From Henckelia pumila (lineage: Eukaryota > Streptophyta > Magnoliopsida > Lamiales > Gesneriaceae), in NCBI RefSeq assembly GCF_033568475.1, contig NC_133123.1, forward strand, positions 4,526,001 through 4,590,000: a stretch of 64,000 nucleotides of DNA, written 5' to 3'. Positions 23,880-37,224 of this stretch are shown here, one piece after another (position 1 is the stretch's first letter; each line of letters opens with the position of its first letter). The notes beneath the pieces were generated by a model, which saw nothing but the letters and a program-made list of their open reading frames with translations, was not told where the DNA came from and ran no database searches. Position numbers and translations under genes: made by a program.

Positions 23880-26394
23880 TTGACGCTTTAAAGTATGTAG
23901 ATTAAAGTATGTAGATTCAACATCTACTAACAAACAATTTTTTTATAATTGAACTGGTAATCGAACTAATCTTGTTTAAAAAAAATGTCCAACTGATAAG
24001 ATCGTCTAGCTTAAAAAAGTTGTCCAACTGATAAGATTGTTTTAACCGAATGGTTTGGAACGAAAGATCATTTATATAATATTAATAATATTTTTTAAAT
24101 TTTAAAAACTTAAAACATGTATATAAATAGACAAACAAATATATTTATTTTAGTTTGAAAAATAAATAACGATATAAATATATTCAAAATATTAATTATA
24201 GTTATATATATTTAAAAAATAATTAATTAATTTTTTTGATAGGATAAATAAATTAATTTAAAAAAATTCTAATAATATTAAAATAATATTTTTAACGATG
24301 TATAAATTTCAAATAATCATGTATACATATTATAAAATATTAAATTAATGTTTTAAAATTAAAAAAAAGTAGTTTTTCAAAAAAAAAAAATCGAAATACC
24401 GGTTGAACCGTTATTGGAGCCGATTTCTGATCGGTTTTGATCGGTTCTTGACTAATTTTGGGCGGTTCAATCGTTAAAACAGTTTTTGGAAGTGTTTCAG
24501 ATCGGACTAGTGACCGATTCCCGGTCTAACTGACCCGTCCGATCCGATTTTGAAAATACTGCTAACAAACATGACATTCATTATAAAAATGATTTATATT
24601 TATAAAATTTTAATATTATGATAGAAAATAATAATTAATTAATTAAAACGTATAGAGTTGTCAAAAATTACCGGATCGCCAATCAGACATGAGATGATAT
24701 TATCGAATTAAGATTGAGAGTTTTAGAATATGAGTCAAGTCGAGTCGACCCAAAATTTAACACGAGAAAAATGGATTATGTTTGGGCTGACCCAAATAAA
24801 GATTTAAGTCATTCATCAATCGGAACATGACCTCAAAGTTTAAGTGGTATAAAAACTGAAAAAAGTGCAAAACTATGGAGAAGTAAAGCTTGAAATTTGA
24901 AGGATATTTTGTGACGATCTTAGGAAACCTTTTAATTTGGGTTATTTACTTTACTAAATGTTTGAATTTTCTAAATAATTATTTTTTCAATAGACTAATT
25001 AATGGTTTAAACAATTAGATTGTTAAATCTAAATATTTAAATCCATGAAACATAATTATCACATTTAGATGTTTTATTATCAAGTGTTTTGAATTTTTTA
25101 TTTAATTATAAATTTTTTAAATATCCCCACTCGACCCACAAAAATTGACACCCTTAAATTCGAGCTATTCGCCTATTATGCGCCTTTCTAGCTTAATTAA
25201 TAAAATAATAATAATAATAATAATAATATTTATTGTTATTATTTTTTCTAATAATGGTGCTTTGTACCGTCACTTCAGGACCAGAAAATAAAAGAATTGA
25301 AGCAAATGGATAGCTTTTGATAAGTGTCAGCCAAGATGGAATACTTGGGGAGAAAGCACCGAAAGAAGGGAATATAAAATCACAAATCAAAAGGGGCAAA
25401 CATATAATAAATCAAGGAATGTCACAGCAGAAAAGGATGTTACAAAGTAATTAGGAACGTGGAGTTTGTCTTTATATATTTTTTTTCCTTCAATTTTTCA
25501 TCAAGGATTGACCAAGATTCTACCGTGCATAATCGACGCAAACACAATCTCACCAATGAATGCTAGTATGCTACAAACGACATGGATTGTCTTGTTCAAT
25601 CAAAAGTCTCAGAGACACCATATTTTACCACAACTAGAACCCATAATGCGTTATCCGAGTGTGCTTGTTCCCCCTTCTTCCTTTCCCCGCCAAGTCTTTG
25701 TGAAACAACTCCCGATGAGAAGGAAAAAGGATTTGACGAACCTGTTATCTACTTTCAGAAGTAGCCGCCTTCCACTAAACTGTTAACGTCCAAGAGTCCA
25801 AGAAGCATTTCAAACAAACCTACCCCTACTTGATACACTCGTACAAGTGCCCAAATTTGTAAAATCTTGAATATAATGCAACAGATAATGAATATATAGC
25901 AAGTAGAGAATGCATCTACATCAATGATTGATTTTACGGGAATATTTACATCAAAGGAGCCTGCGTAGAGGTAACAGGGAAAACTTTATACACATTGAGA
26001 ATGGAAGAGACGAAAGATTCCAGAATGTAAACAGTTTTCATGTATTGTAGACTAAACTTGCATACATCCATTCTTAGGCGAGTTGAGCCAGATTCCAGTT
26101 CAAATTCTTTCAGTGCTGACACTGACATAGAGATGTAAAACATAACCAATTTTATGATCTTGGAGCTCCCAGTTCCACACTGCATCGCCAGAAAACAATG
26201 TGAGCTCGGCTTTAGGGACGAAAATAATCGAACTACCATATAGGAAAGGAGAGACTCTGGGTGTGGATGGCCAACAGCAGATGTCACTCAATCCAAAAAT
26301 CTTCCAAGGTCATTTTGTTATTTTACCGGAAAATATGAGTTTTTCTATTCGTCGCTCCATCGTCCATCCTACATTGCGCGCTTCTTCCGCAACA
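23880..26394. other. AT-rich intergenic DNA with degraded repeats
   Basis: No gene is certain here. Near 23980-24045 a unit around TGTCCAACTGATAAGAT is repeated after about 42 bp. The stretch 24390-24560 (rich in CGGTT, GATCGG and CCGGT) resembles a decayed DNA transposon end, but I found no terminal repeats or target duplications. A short AAT microsatellite lies near 25205-25230. The right end probably holds the 3' UTR of the next minus-strand gene. Confidence 0.45.
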
Positions 26395-26829
26395 TCAATC
26401 ATACTTCTCTCTCCACGAACACACGAGAAACAAAATCCAAGAAAGTCCCAAAACAATGTCGCCAACGACAAGTCTAAGCCAATCGAAGCCAAGAACCTCA
26501 ACTTTCCTCTCAAAGTATATTCTCCATATAGCCATTGAAATATGCAGAAGCACACAGCCTTTGGGGAAAAAGCTATGAAACTCCCTGTCCTTCACAAATG
26601 CTACCATAAACAAGAGAAACCCAATAGCAAACATAAGCAAACCCGAAAATGAATCCGATGTCTGGATTAACAACTGATCATGTGGTGTTGAGCCTAAAAG
26701 CTTACTTGCACTCTCCCTACCATGACTAAACACAAAAACCTCATCTCTATAGAACATCATCAGGGCTCCACAAGTTAAGGCAATCAAAGAATGGAGCATG
26801 CAGATAAGAAAAAAACCTTGGGACACCAT
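26395..26829 (-). CDS. Small four-helix membrane protein, single exon (144 residues)
   Basis: I do not recognise the family with certainty. The protein starts MVSQGFFLICMLHSLIALTCG and has four hydrophobic segments, near residues 5-22, 58-78, 88-108 and 118-137. A hydrophilic loop after the first helix carries HGRESASKLLGSTPHDQLL, and a second loop has the charged KDREFH. The C-terminus is short and basic (SWREKYD). The start at 26829 is preferred over upstream in-frame codons because the protein then begins directly with a helix, and the sequence before it looks like leader. It reads like a conserved plant transmembrane protein of unknown function. No introns are needed within the coding part. 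Reading-frame length and regular helix spacing argue for a real gene. Confidence 0.7.
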   Translation of the reverse strand: MVSQGFFLICMLHSLIALTCGALMMFYRDEVFVFSHGRESASKLLGSTPHDQLLIQTSDSFSGLLMFAIGFLLFMVAFVKDREFHSFFPKGCVLLHISMAIWRIYFERKVEVLGFDWLRLVVGDIVLGLSWILFLVCSWREKYD

Positions 26830-28672
26830 TGATGACTGAAGGAAAAAACAAATCCTAACGATCGTTTTCTTCTTGTACTGCACAAATCCCCAAATATTCA
26901 ATTTTTAGGCTCAACCATCAAAACCCACTTGAACCCTCCGCTTACTGGCAAAACAAAATCAAATTTCCACAGCAATAGCAGTTGAGCTCTACCGCAATCT
27001 AAATCCCAATTATCAATGCAGACTCAGGGGAGCCAGAGGAAACGAAACCCTTTGTTACGTACCATGAAAAGACGTGATCTTTATCAACGTAATAGAAAAA
27101 AGCCAATCAAACATGAAAAGAAAAAAAATATATATGATGGATTTAAAAGACAGCGAAGGTAGTTAATTAATCACTTGTCATCAACAACTTTATGAATCCC
27201 AGGCCCGGGCTTAAACGTGAACGGGAGATTCTTCAATAGAAGGCCAGGAGAAGGGAAAAGATAGATTCTTGGTGCCAAATCCTAAGATCTATGCGGTGGA
27301 AACAAAAGGAGCGAATAGATTTCGCAAGGTGTAGGGTTACAGAGCTTGAAGGAAACAAGAAAAGTGTGGACATCAACAATTACTAGGGTGGTCCTGGTGG
27401 ATGGCTTTTCTTGGGCTCATAGCTGTTAAAAATTATTTTGTCATTCCAAAAAAAGGAAGATGCATTGGATCTCAGTTTGGTTCTTGTGACATGATCCATA
27501 ATATATGGATAAGTAATGTAATAAAAAATAAGTTAAAAATGATAATTAATTTAATATTTGATTTGATTGATAAATTATAGTTTATTGATTTGATTGATTA
27601 AATTATATATAAAAAATAATAAATTATTATTTTATCCTTTTAACAATAAATAAAATATAAATAATATTATTTATATGGGATAATATAGTCATTTGAATTC
27701 GATGATTGGATATAAAATAAATAATTAATGATTTGATTGATGTAAAATAAATAATTAAAAAAAATAAATAATATGTCCAAAAAAACACAAAATTAAATGA
27801 GATAAGTTATATCGAAATTAAAAATGCTCCAGCCAAACACAATAATGTATTGGCGAAGAACTAGGCCCTTCATAGAGGAAACATCATTTACGTATGGGTC
27901 CGCCCAGACCAGCATACATATCCATGCTATATATTTAAAATTATCCATGCTACAGCGTCTGGCATCCTTCAAATCTTGCAACTAGCATTCTTTCTTTGGA
28001 ATAAATAACTAATTTTTGATATTTTTTTTAAAAAATATTACTGTTTCTACAATAGATTAAAATACAAGAAGTTTTGATCTTTTCAAATTTTGAAGACGAC
28101 AATCGCTGTTTTGGATATGGTTGTTGCACATTTTGTAATCTGCATCTTTGAAATCAAACCCAAAAAATTTAGCTAACATTTAAATTAATAAATTCGCCTC
28201 GGCTTTTTCCGTGTATGCGTGAATCATACTCGTGTACAGATCTAACAAAAAGTATTACTACATTTTCTAATCAAAATATAATCTGAAAGTTCTAGGTACT
28301 TTAAAATGTTTTTTTATTTTTTAGTTGAATGAGGTAGGTTTTAAAAAAATTATCATTATTATCAAAACTAAAAAAAGTAAAGTGACCATTTATTCGAGGC
28401 ACAGGGGGTGGGTAGGAAGTCTTTGCTTTATCGCAGGGATTTTGGTTCATCATAAACATAGCCACATGGGCACAATTATATGTACAATGTAATGAATAAA
28501 ATTTGATAATTTTGAACAATCTTCGAGTCACTTTCTTCTCTACCTTCTAAGCTAAAAGCACTCGTCTCAAATCTTTCACCTTGGGGAAAAAATCTCGAAA
28601 AATTGTCCTACACCTGGTTGGTAATAACAGACTAAAATACTATCACATGAAAAAAAAAAATGGAGCAAAAAA
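26830..28672. other. Intergenic DNA between the membrane-protein gene and the MUCI70-like gene
   Basis: The left part is presumably leader and promoter of the minus-strand membrane-protein gene. The stretch 27500-27780 is very AT-rich with several GATTTGATT phrases. The part after about 28300 probably includes the 3' UTR of the MUCI70-like gene. I see no further gene. Confidence 0.45.
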
Positions 28673-31600
28673 TCAAATAAAGAAATTTTCCTTCCTGGGA
28701 ATTATTTTGCGGCGTCTCCTTGAACTAGGCTTCTTGTTTCCTCTACCAGGCCGGACTGGAGTTCGCTTCACAGGGGTTTTTTCGGGAATCAGAACTGGGG
28801 GAGGGTGCTTTCTAGCCATAGCCTCCTGATGAGCTTTTTGTTCCAGTAAATCTCTGTGATATGCCTGTAAACAATGGGATTCCAACATTACAGATGCACA
28901 AGTTTTAGAATTTATATATTCAGGTGAATTGGAAATTTTAGTTGGCAAACACAAAATCAGACAAGAAGAAACTGAACAAATATAATCATTATACATTGCA
29001 TCAAGGACAGTTCGATTGATTCAAGGCATAAAGTATTTACAGATTATCTAATAATACAACTTGAGAGCCAATTCCAAAATGGTAAAAGCACAAGGTTTTT
29101 TGTACCCCAACACGACAGTATAAACTAGGGGAAAAAATGACAAAACCGTGAAATCCAAAATCATCAAACAGAAGAAAATGTTGGTGGCCAGACTACACCA
29201 CTGTGCAAATCAAATTCTGAATGCTATACTAGTTACCATTCCTTCAAACTTTTCAACAACTGAGTTCTCTTTGTTCTTATGTGTCACCTTTCAGCCATTC
29301 ACATTTTACAAACGGCAACATAAAACTATATTTACGTAAAATTTTCAGTCGAACCTACCTCACATGTAAGAACCAATTAAGTATTTGAAATCATTTTGAC
29401 GATCCGTACCCATTAAGGGATCTAAAAAAGTCAATTTGTCTAAATGCCTCTAAAAAACCAGTGGGTGTGACTAATCATCCTCAATCGTTCAATATTTGAA
29501 AAGGAACTGGTTAAAGCATCCTCTCCGTTGAATTTTCACTGAATTACACACACTTCCCCCAGATGTTTATAAAGTGCAAAGCCAAATACGTATTGCCTTG
29601 TGATCGCTAATCATTAGTAATCGAACCCCTTCTTCCCAACACAAACAAACCCAAAAACAGTGCTCGAACCCAAAAAACTAACACACATTATCTGAGTCAA
29701 CAATATTGTGATAAGATATTTCAAAAAAAAAATATTGTGATAAGAGAAAAGAAATGCAACCTGTATCACGAAATTCCGCCTCTCACAATCTAGAAACATG
29801 TTTATGTTCCAATTAACTCTTTCTTTCACTTTATCCCTCACAGTTGCAAAACTCAGCTGATCTCTGGATGTGAATCGATCAACTTCATTAAACCATAAGC
29901 AGCTGAAAAGGTTTGTGATTGGTATGTGCTCTCTTATTATTACACACCCTTCAGGAACATCTGCAGAAATTTGATGCATGCAAAAATCAGACATAATCAC
30001 TTTTGAAACTAAAGTGAGAATATTCCAATTATACGAGTCACACAGACATACCACTAGTTATGGGAAGCTTATCTAGAGTGTATGGTGTTAAACCTTCCTT
30101 TTTGTAATAATCAATTTGGTAATCAATGGAAGTATTGTCATATTTTCCCGCAGCTTTATTAGCCTCGGCTTCTTCAAAAACATCAAAACGACTATAGTGT
30201 CTTGATATAGCAAATGTAGCATTTTGACGCCATAGGAACCTGTGAAAGAAAGTGAGCAAGGTAGGTAATTGCAGTCGCAATGGGTCATGGATGCACTTTA
30301 TGTTGACACAGTTGTAAAATAACAAGAACAAGATGGGAGGCGTACTTCTCAAGAATCTGGTATGGATCAACGACTAGTCTAAGTTTTCCATCAATCCAGA
30401 TAGAGTACCGAACATTAGGAAAGAGCCTGTGCAACAAGAGCTTTGGCACCTACAGATCAAATATTCATTTGTTTAGCTCCTTACACTATCATACAACGAT
30501 ATGAATGAAAATAAAAGAGTTGGATAAAAACCGAATACAACTTCCAAGGAAACTACATGACATTACAATTTACAAACTATAAACTTCATTCAATAGCAAT
30601 CAAATGACTCGCAAATATAGGATGTGCTGACGCGCAAGATGAATGCAGGACCAAATGAATTATGATATGCAAACCCTTTAATCTGGTTAAATAAAAACTT
30701 TCTTCTGCAGCTGCAACTGGATTAATCTTGAAGGTGGCACAGTAGAAATAATAAATCCCTAATCAATTTGGACATCAAAGTTGATTAAATAAGAATACTC
30801 AGGTCCAAAGAAACCCAAAGAACGGTATGGTAAGAACAGAAACCAATGTAATAGATTAAAATCAACAGATTCCACAGCTATGAAGAAAACTGACCTTCCC
30901 ATTTCTTCTTGCATCTTTATAGGGCACATTGTGTACAACAATAATTCTCCACAAACCAACCTGTTTCCCACCGTCCAAGACACTAGTATTCTTCATATAT
31001 GCTTCAGTCTCTTTATCAATAAACATGAAAAAGGGGACATTTTTTCTCGCAACTTCACCAATATTTCTCGGTTGTTGAATCACATCATAGTTACCTATGC
31101 AGAAAAACGTAGACAGGCTTGATAAACAGCAGGAGGGCAAGACATCAGGCAAGGTGCAAGTATTTCCGAGCTTCTCAACCAGCGTTGTACAAATGCATGC
31201 TCCTCTAATAAAGGAAAAATTGAAACGCAAAAGTACCAAATATAGCGGAGGCCACAATAACCTCATGGAACTGCTCCAATTCTTTAAGATCATCAGCATC
31301 AATGTCATAACCAGTTTGGTCTCTTGGTCCACATCCTTTTACAAATCTGAAGAGCATGACACAAGTAAAGGCGTGTGAAATCCAAGCAAAATTTCGTTTA
31401 AAAATAAAATTTTGTCTATATAGAACAAAGAGGAAATTTAGCCTACCCACAGTGCACAGTCATGGATTCTGTTATATCAAAAGAATCCTTTCTCTGTTTC
31501 AGAGAAGGGTAGCCACCAAACTCAGAGCCTCCATTGGATTCAATTCTCAGAGGATTTTCTTCAGAGAAATATGTTAAATGACGAAGCACAGGAGATTCTG

Positions 31601-33541
31601 AGGGGAATTTGGGTATACTGGCTATGGCATGCTCCACAGGAATGTAACACACCGGGCATGCTGAGGCGACAAAATAAGAAATAATATCACTGTATCTATG
31701 AGTGTATAGGCAGGTAAAGAACACACACATAGATGCGAAATACAATTCCTCGCATTAATACCAGTAGTCGGTTAGGATGTCAGTAGCAAAATAGCTGCCC
31801 AAGAATAGAAATATATAAAGTAATCAAACAGCAAGGCAACTTACGGCGAGGTCCAATGCGCCTTCTATCACCGGGAGGAGGGGGTGGAAATGCAAAATTT
31901 TTACATGGATTATCCAAAAAAGAAGCAGCACTAGAATCAAGAACTGCTGCTGAAGCATGGGAGATGGACGGATACCAGCCAGCATTCTCACCACATACTG
32001 TAACTTTATTCATCTTAATAGAACTATTATACTGCATTGTTTCTTTCCCGGTCAATGAAGATAAAGCATGAGACTTGTTAGGATCTCTTGTATCAAAGTC
32101 CAAACTAGAATTTCCCAAATCAGCCTCTGACATCAATAATAAATCACTTGTATAAGTTAACATTACAAGGCACGTGAGTTTGGTTACTTGCATAACTGGA
32201 TAATGAGACTAGAAATAGTTAATAACACACTAAATAAACTGACAGAAGGATACCCTCTACCAAGGAAAAAGGGAAGCAAGGTTTATGGTTATTAGAGAGC
32301 AAGGGTGTCATAAAACCTGAATGCAATGTGTCGTGTGAAGAATGTGCCTTAACGAAGAAAGGTGCACAAAGGAATAATACTCTAGGAATCTGTTATGTGA
32401 AGAAAATTTCATCATGCACCATCCAACATAAAAATAATAAAAAATAAAAAAAACTTGACAAAACACAAATTATTGAACAGTAACAACATAATTATGTACT
32501 GTGTGTGTGTTCATTGCCCTACAAGTGAGATGAATGACACGTGTCCTACATTTCACCATGTATTCAGCGTCTCTATATTTAAGGAGTGTTTAATGTATTC
32601 CTTGTGTCTTTAGTGCACCAATGTAAATGTTTCACAGCAAAAGAGCATGTTTTATTGAATAGATGGCCTTCCTATGAGTTTAGGCGCAACGATTGAGTTG
32701 TGAGCGCCTTAAGCCAAGGAACGACATCTTGTGGGCTGTTAAATACCATACTAAGTTTATTTATAGTGTATATTGAGTAAAGTAATTAAGAGCTTGTTTT
32801 CTTTGGTGAGTCACTTTTAATATAAAAAACACACCTATCGTGGTAATTTCACTATAAAACATTAATATTTATTATTCTATCATATACACACTATTACAAA
32901 CCACGGAAATTTAATAGAAACTAATCTTGATATCTCACCTTTAAGATATTATCCTTATTTTATCATCGCAATGTAAAACATAAATTGCGATTAAAAAAAT
33001 TAAATTATATTGCACCATTAAAAGGGAAACATAAGGAAGTAAGGCGGCAGATACAAAACAAACATCTCAGCTGATGCAAAGCAACTACCAGAAGTAAATG
33101 CTAATATATAATAACGACTAGGTTCAATATAATTACTCAGAGACTAAAGCCAAAAAGAGGAATCTTATGACCCTTCATCAATAGTGGGGAAGAGTCTTGA
33201 GACTACATCAATGTTGAGCTGTGATGAATATTAGATAAAATATTGACAATGAAAGAATACGAAATGCATAGCATCAAACCATCTTTATTGACGGTAAAGA
33301 ATCCTGTCGTGAAAGCTAAAAGAGCAAGGGATGCTAAAATCAGCATTCCCACTTTCCTCTGGCTTAAATATCTGAAAACGGAAGGAACATGTCTTTCTTT
33401 TTCCTTATAACCATTAAGGGATGACTTTGAAGGCCTTCGAGAAATGTACAAATTCTGGGGTAGCAACCCTCCATTCAGTGGTTGTTGCTGCAACAATCCA
33501 TAACTACCTGATGCTCTAAGACCCAATGACCCTCCAGTCAT
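28673..33541 (-). CDS. MUCI70: MUCI70-like probable hexosyltransferase (DUF616), nine exons, 583 residues
   Basis: A Golgi type II membrane glycosyltransferase-like protein. The Arabidopsis relative MUCI70 is needed for seed-mucilage pectin. Exons, in transcription order: 33541-33280, 32126-31845, 31660-31447, 31346-31237, 31094-30895, 30449-30346, 30239-30052, 29960-29761, 28864-28673. All joins keep frame at GT-AG sites, and 1752 coding bases result. The protein starts MTGGSLGLRASGSYG, the family's conserved N-terminus, with one transmembrane helix near residues 65-84. The DUF616 region begins near CPVCYIPVEHA (about residue 183) and includes YSIWIDGKLRL (about 371-381) and a HYSRFDVFEEAE motif. 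The tail is basic (PSSRRRRKIIPRK). The length agrees with the roughly 580 residues I recall for MUCI70. Intron 1 is the longest (1153 bp). Confidence 0.93.
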
Positions 33542-34500
33542 TGTACCTCCAAACCCTCAGAAGTTATTTTCATCTCTTTTCACAGCAAATTCGGCATTCA
33601 TTCACAGATGATATGCTGCCAGAAAATCACAAATCACATCCCAGGTGATCAATAATGGAATACATCAACTAACAGGGCATATAGGTATGAAACAATTTCC
33701 ATATCAGGTACAGTAAGTCTACCAATTATCCAATACTGTAAAAATGTAAATCGAGTATCAGTTCACAAATACCAAGAAAATAAAGTATGTTAATTCACTA
33801 TTTTATTTTCTGGAAAAGTAATGAAAAATGGACGGTCATCTATGCTTCACATCACAAACAAATGTCAACCCCATCGCAAAATCACTACCAAAAGTTTATG
33901 ACATATTTCAAATCCATGAAATGGTCCAAATCTATCACGTCCATTTCAACAGGAAAGGATAGCCTACGTCTTCTCTTCTCAACTAGAAACAATGAGATGG
34001 AAAGGATCAGCCCCATTTTATGCTCGAACGATTTCCGGGTGGAAAATGAAGAAAAGAGAAGAAATGCACAAAAACCCAACCTTCACAAATCTTAATTTCC
34101 CACGATAACAAGCACAGTCTCACGTAGAACAACTCCGAGCTCCTTTTTAGAAGCCAATCAGCCAGAATACAAAATTACTAAAACTAAATCAGCGACAGAT
34201 ACGTAAGCAATTCCAATCAAAACAGAAATCCAAGAACTCATTAGCTTGGGAACTTCAAATCTGGACCTACCTAAATCAATGCATGCGGATAAGCGATCGA
34301 GTCGAAAGGGCCCAAAAGATGAGATATTTATCAGATTGGGTTGCCCCCCACCTCCGAAAACTCACTCTCTCAAGAAATCAAATATCCAGAAAACAAAATC
34401 CGAGGAAGTTTCAAAAATGATGGACTTGTTGTTTTCCTCGCTCTTGTGGGCACCAAAATACTGTGGATTTGCGTCGTCTTGATGAATTATTTTTTGTTGA
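33542..34500 (-). promoter_or_regulatory. Leader and promoter region of the MUCI70-like gene
   Basis: Upstream of the start codon the sequence is mixed, not repeat-like, until about 34480, where it turns AT-rich. It probably holds the 5' UTR, possibly with an intron. I could not place the transcription start. Confidence 0.4.
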
Positions 34501-35676
34501 ATTCAATGATTTTTGGGAAATTATGAGCCAACTGCCAACATCCATAATATTTTGGTTTTTTGCAAAATTCAAGAAATATTCTCTAATCCAATAATTTGGT
34601 AAGGATATTTTCTCATGTGCGAGTTTCGGGGTAATTTAGGGAAAAAGATAAATATATAAAAACCAATAAAGAAAAATATCACTCCGCTTTAAAACAAATA
34701 TTTCTATAAAAATAAATTACAATACAATATTCCATTTATTATTTTTTATTTTATAGTTTGGAAACTGTAATCGTAATCAAGGAATGTAGGTTGCAATCTT
34801 ACTTTCCAATTTGAATTTGACCTATCATCGTCTAAATCTACATTCTTATCCACGGAAAGAAAATAATCACACTTAGATTTGGTTATTCATTATTGTGTTA
34901 TCCAATAATAAAACTTCCAAAACTACTTATAAGTTGTATATGTTATAAATTATTTTAGGCTATGATGTATATGTTATAAATTATTTTAGGCTATGAGTGT
35001 TTGTTTTTTAGATAAACTGTTATGATGAGTTGATTAATTAATTTTTAAAAACTTAAAGATGTCGAGATCTTTGATAAAATAAAATATTTTTACTTTCATA
35101 ATCGGCATAAAAGAATTATCACGTACGCTATAAAATCATCGTGAATCTTGAACAAAATCATAAATCTAATTTATTATTATATTTATAATCGATTTTTAAA
35201 AGAAAATATATAACAAAACAATGTCATATTTATTGATAGATTTCCCGAAAGTACAGTTTTTTTTCATGGCATAATATTCTGCTATAGTTATTTTTTTATG
35301 CAAATCGTAAATCATGGGCCGCATAGTTTTTAATATATAACCCCATGTAATAGTAATTTCAAATTACCGATACGAGGATTTAGTCAATATGCACCAAATG
35401 AAAAATCTTTAATTTTGGTTACCTATAAAAAAAAATTGTATTTTACGTAAAAATAATATTTTTTTATTATAAATATGAGTAGAGTTGACTCGATCCTATT
35501 TACGGATAAAAATCCACAAGCATTACTTTTTTATTGTAAATATAAATATGATTGATCATAATTATTGACGCATAAAAATATATGAGAACATCTCACGAGA
35601 TACCAACTTTTAAATCTTTGGGTCACCTCATTTGCTTCAGTGTCTCCTTTCCATAGAAATAAATTAAAATTTACTC
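34501..35676. other. AT-rich intergenic DNA
   Basis: I see no gene. The one clear structure is the 31-bp tandem duplication at 34936-34997. Confidence 0.5.
34936..34997. repeat. 31-bp tandem duplication (two copies)
   Basis: The unit starting GTATATGTTATAAATT occurs at 34936-34966 and again at 34967-34997 with one difference at the last base. Confidence 0.9.
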
Positions 35677-35857
35677 TCTCAGGGGTGTTTAAGTTAATGG
35701 AGTAGGTAAACTCTTGGCCAGAGGTCGAAAGTTCAATTCCTCTTACCAACATCTTTTTGGATTAGTTTGTCACACAAGACTTGCCTAGTGTGATTTACCT
35801 CGCTAACATAGTTTGCAGGCTATTACGTTATTGCGGATTCTCACGTCATTAAAAAAA
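35677..35857 (+). mobile_element. tRNA-derived SINE, 181 bp, fuller copy
   Basis: A 181-bp body ends in a run of A and is flanked by a 15-bp target duplication with one mismatch (AATTAAAATTTACTC at 35662-35676, AATTAAAATTGACTC at 35858-35872). The left part has an A-box-like TAAGTTAATGGAGTAGG and a B-box-like GTTCAATTCC, as expected of a pol III promoter. It is the same family as the copy at 19679. Confidence 0.88.
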
Positions 35858-35872
35858 AATTAAAATTGACTC

Positions 35873-36897
35873 ATATTTGGATCATACTAGGAGAAATAGT
35901 TTGTATACGTATGTCACTCGTGTCTCAATTATATATCATTATATATATATTTTTTTCGAAATGAACAATATTTACATGTTCAAAATAAAATTAAATTCTC
36001 AGTTAGACTAACTTGAATATATTTGCATCTTACTCTAAAATATCAAATTAAAATAAAGTATAATAATAAAGAATCTTGCAAGCCATGTAAATGATCAAAA
36101 GTCATTCCACGTGATGCCTCTCAACAAAGGAGATTTTTTTTATGGGCCATTGCAATATAATTTCGTGCCCAAAAAAAATTAAAAGGCTGGGGTAAACATA
36201 CATCTATCTATGTTAAATAAGGCCCTTGTCTCTCCTTTACTTGACATATCAACCATTTCAGTGTAATTTTGTACCCAAACTTTTCAAAGGAAAAAGAATA
36301 GGGTCCATGGCTTCATGTCGTGCATTAATTAATTATTTTCACCCTTCAAAAGGAAATATAGGCGGTAACTAGGCATCGTGGAGATTTTATAAATTATCTC
36401 AGCCCATCGTTTCAAATCATATTTGGAAATCATATATTTATACTTTTACCATACAATTAAAGTCGAGTCTCTTATATTAACTATTTTTAATTGATTTTGC
36501 GAAGCCTTATTTAAAATTATGGTTAACCAACTTTATAGATGAATCTCGTTTGTCGTATTTTTCATAAAATAGTCTTTAACGCGAAATTTTTAATGTTATT
36601 TTTATCTGTATTTTTAAATTCAATTATATGTTCTTTTATATTTTTATCGCTTTTGGTTGAAAAATATATGAAAAAAAACAATTAACTTGAAGATAACATA
36701 AATTAGCATGTTAATTAGATAAATGTTTCGGTTGCATTGCGTGCAAAGTGGTAGGTATTAGTTGGAATAAACAATTCAGGTCGACGTATGAAATTGCTAG
36801 TTGTCTCACAGTACTTTAGAGTTGTATATATAAAGTTGGACAATCCTCTCCCATTGAGCTAATTTTTTGTTATATTGAGTTAGGCCCAAATTTATGA
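35873..36897. other. AT-rich intergenic DNA
   Basis: I see no gene. A weak direct repeat is present: the phrase around CCATTGCAATATAATTTCG (near 36148) recurs in altered form near 36255. Confidence 0.45.
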
Positions 36898-36906
36898 TTT
36901 TAATAT

Positions 36907-37224
36907 GAGAAAAATTGTTTTTTTGGTCTGATATGTTTGTCATTTTGCGATTTGGGTCCTCTATATTTTTATATTTTAGTTTTAGTCTGTTAAGTTTGTT
37001 TTGTTTTATTTTTTTGGCAATTTAGTCGTTTTTTCAATGTGACGCTGATGTGACAACAATGAAATGTTGATTTAGAGTTAATATGTATAGTGTTACGCAA
37101 GCTTTAAAAAAAATAACTAAAATTACCAAAAATCGAAACATACGGGACTAAAACTGAAATATGAAAACATAGAAGACTAAAATCGCAAATTGACAAACAT
37201 ACATGACCAAAATACAATTTTCTC
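36907..37224. mobile_element. Mutator-like MITE, 318 bp, with long terminal inverted repeats
   Basis: The ends start GAGAAAA(A)TTG, as is usual for Mutator-like elements. Inverted repeats of roughly 90 bp match at about four bases in five. The element is flanked by a perfect 9-bp target duplication, TTTTAATAT (36898-36906 and 37225-37233). It has no coding capacity, so it is non-autonomous. Confidence 0.88.

Noticed and set aside
24390-24560. CGGTT/GATCGG-rich block that resembles a transposon end
   Set aside because: No opposite end, inverted repeat or target duplication was found, so it is only mentioned within the spacer description.
25500-25800. Possible terminal exon on the minus strand (reading ILAFIGEIVFASIMHG)
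   Set aside because: A hydrophobic stretch after a possible acceptor is suggestive, but no upstream exon could be joined and no family is recognised.
25466-26291. Several short open frames on both strands
   Set aside because: None shows a domain; the area is more likely 3' UTR or spacer of the neighbouring minus-strand gene.
27500-27790. AT-rich block with GATTTGATT repeats, possible MITE
   Set aside because: No convincing terminal inverted repeats or target duplication could be matched.
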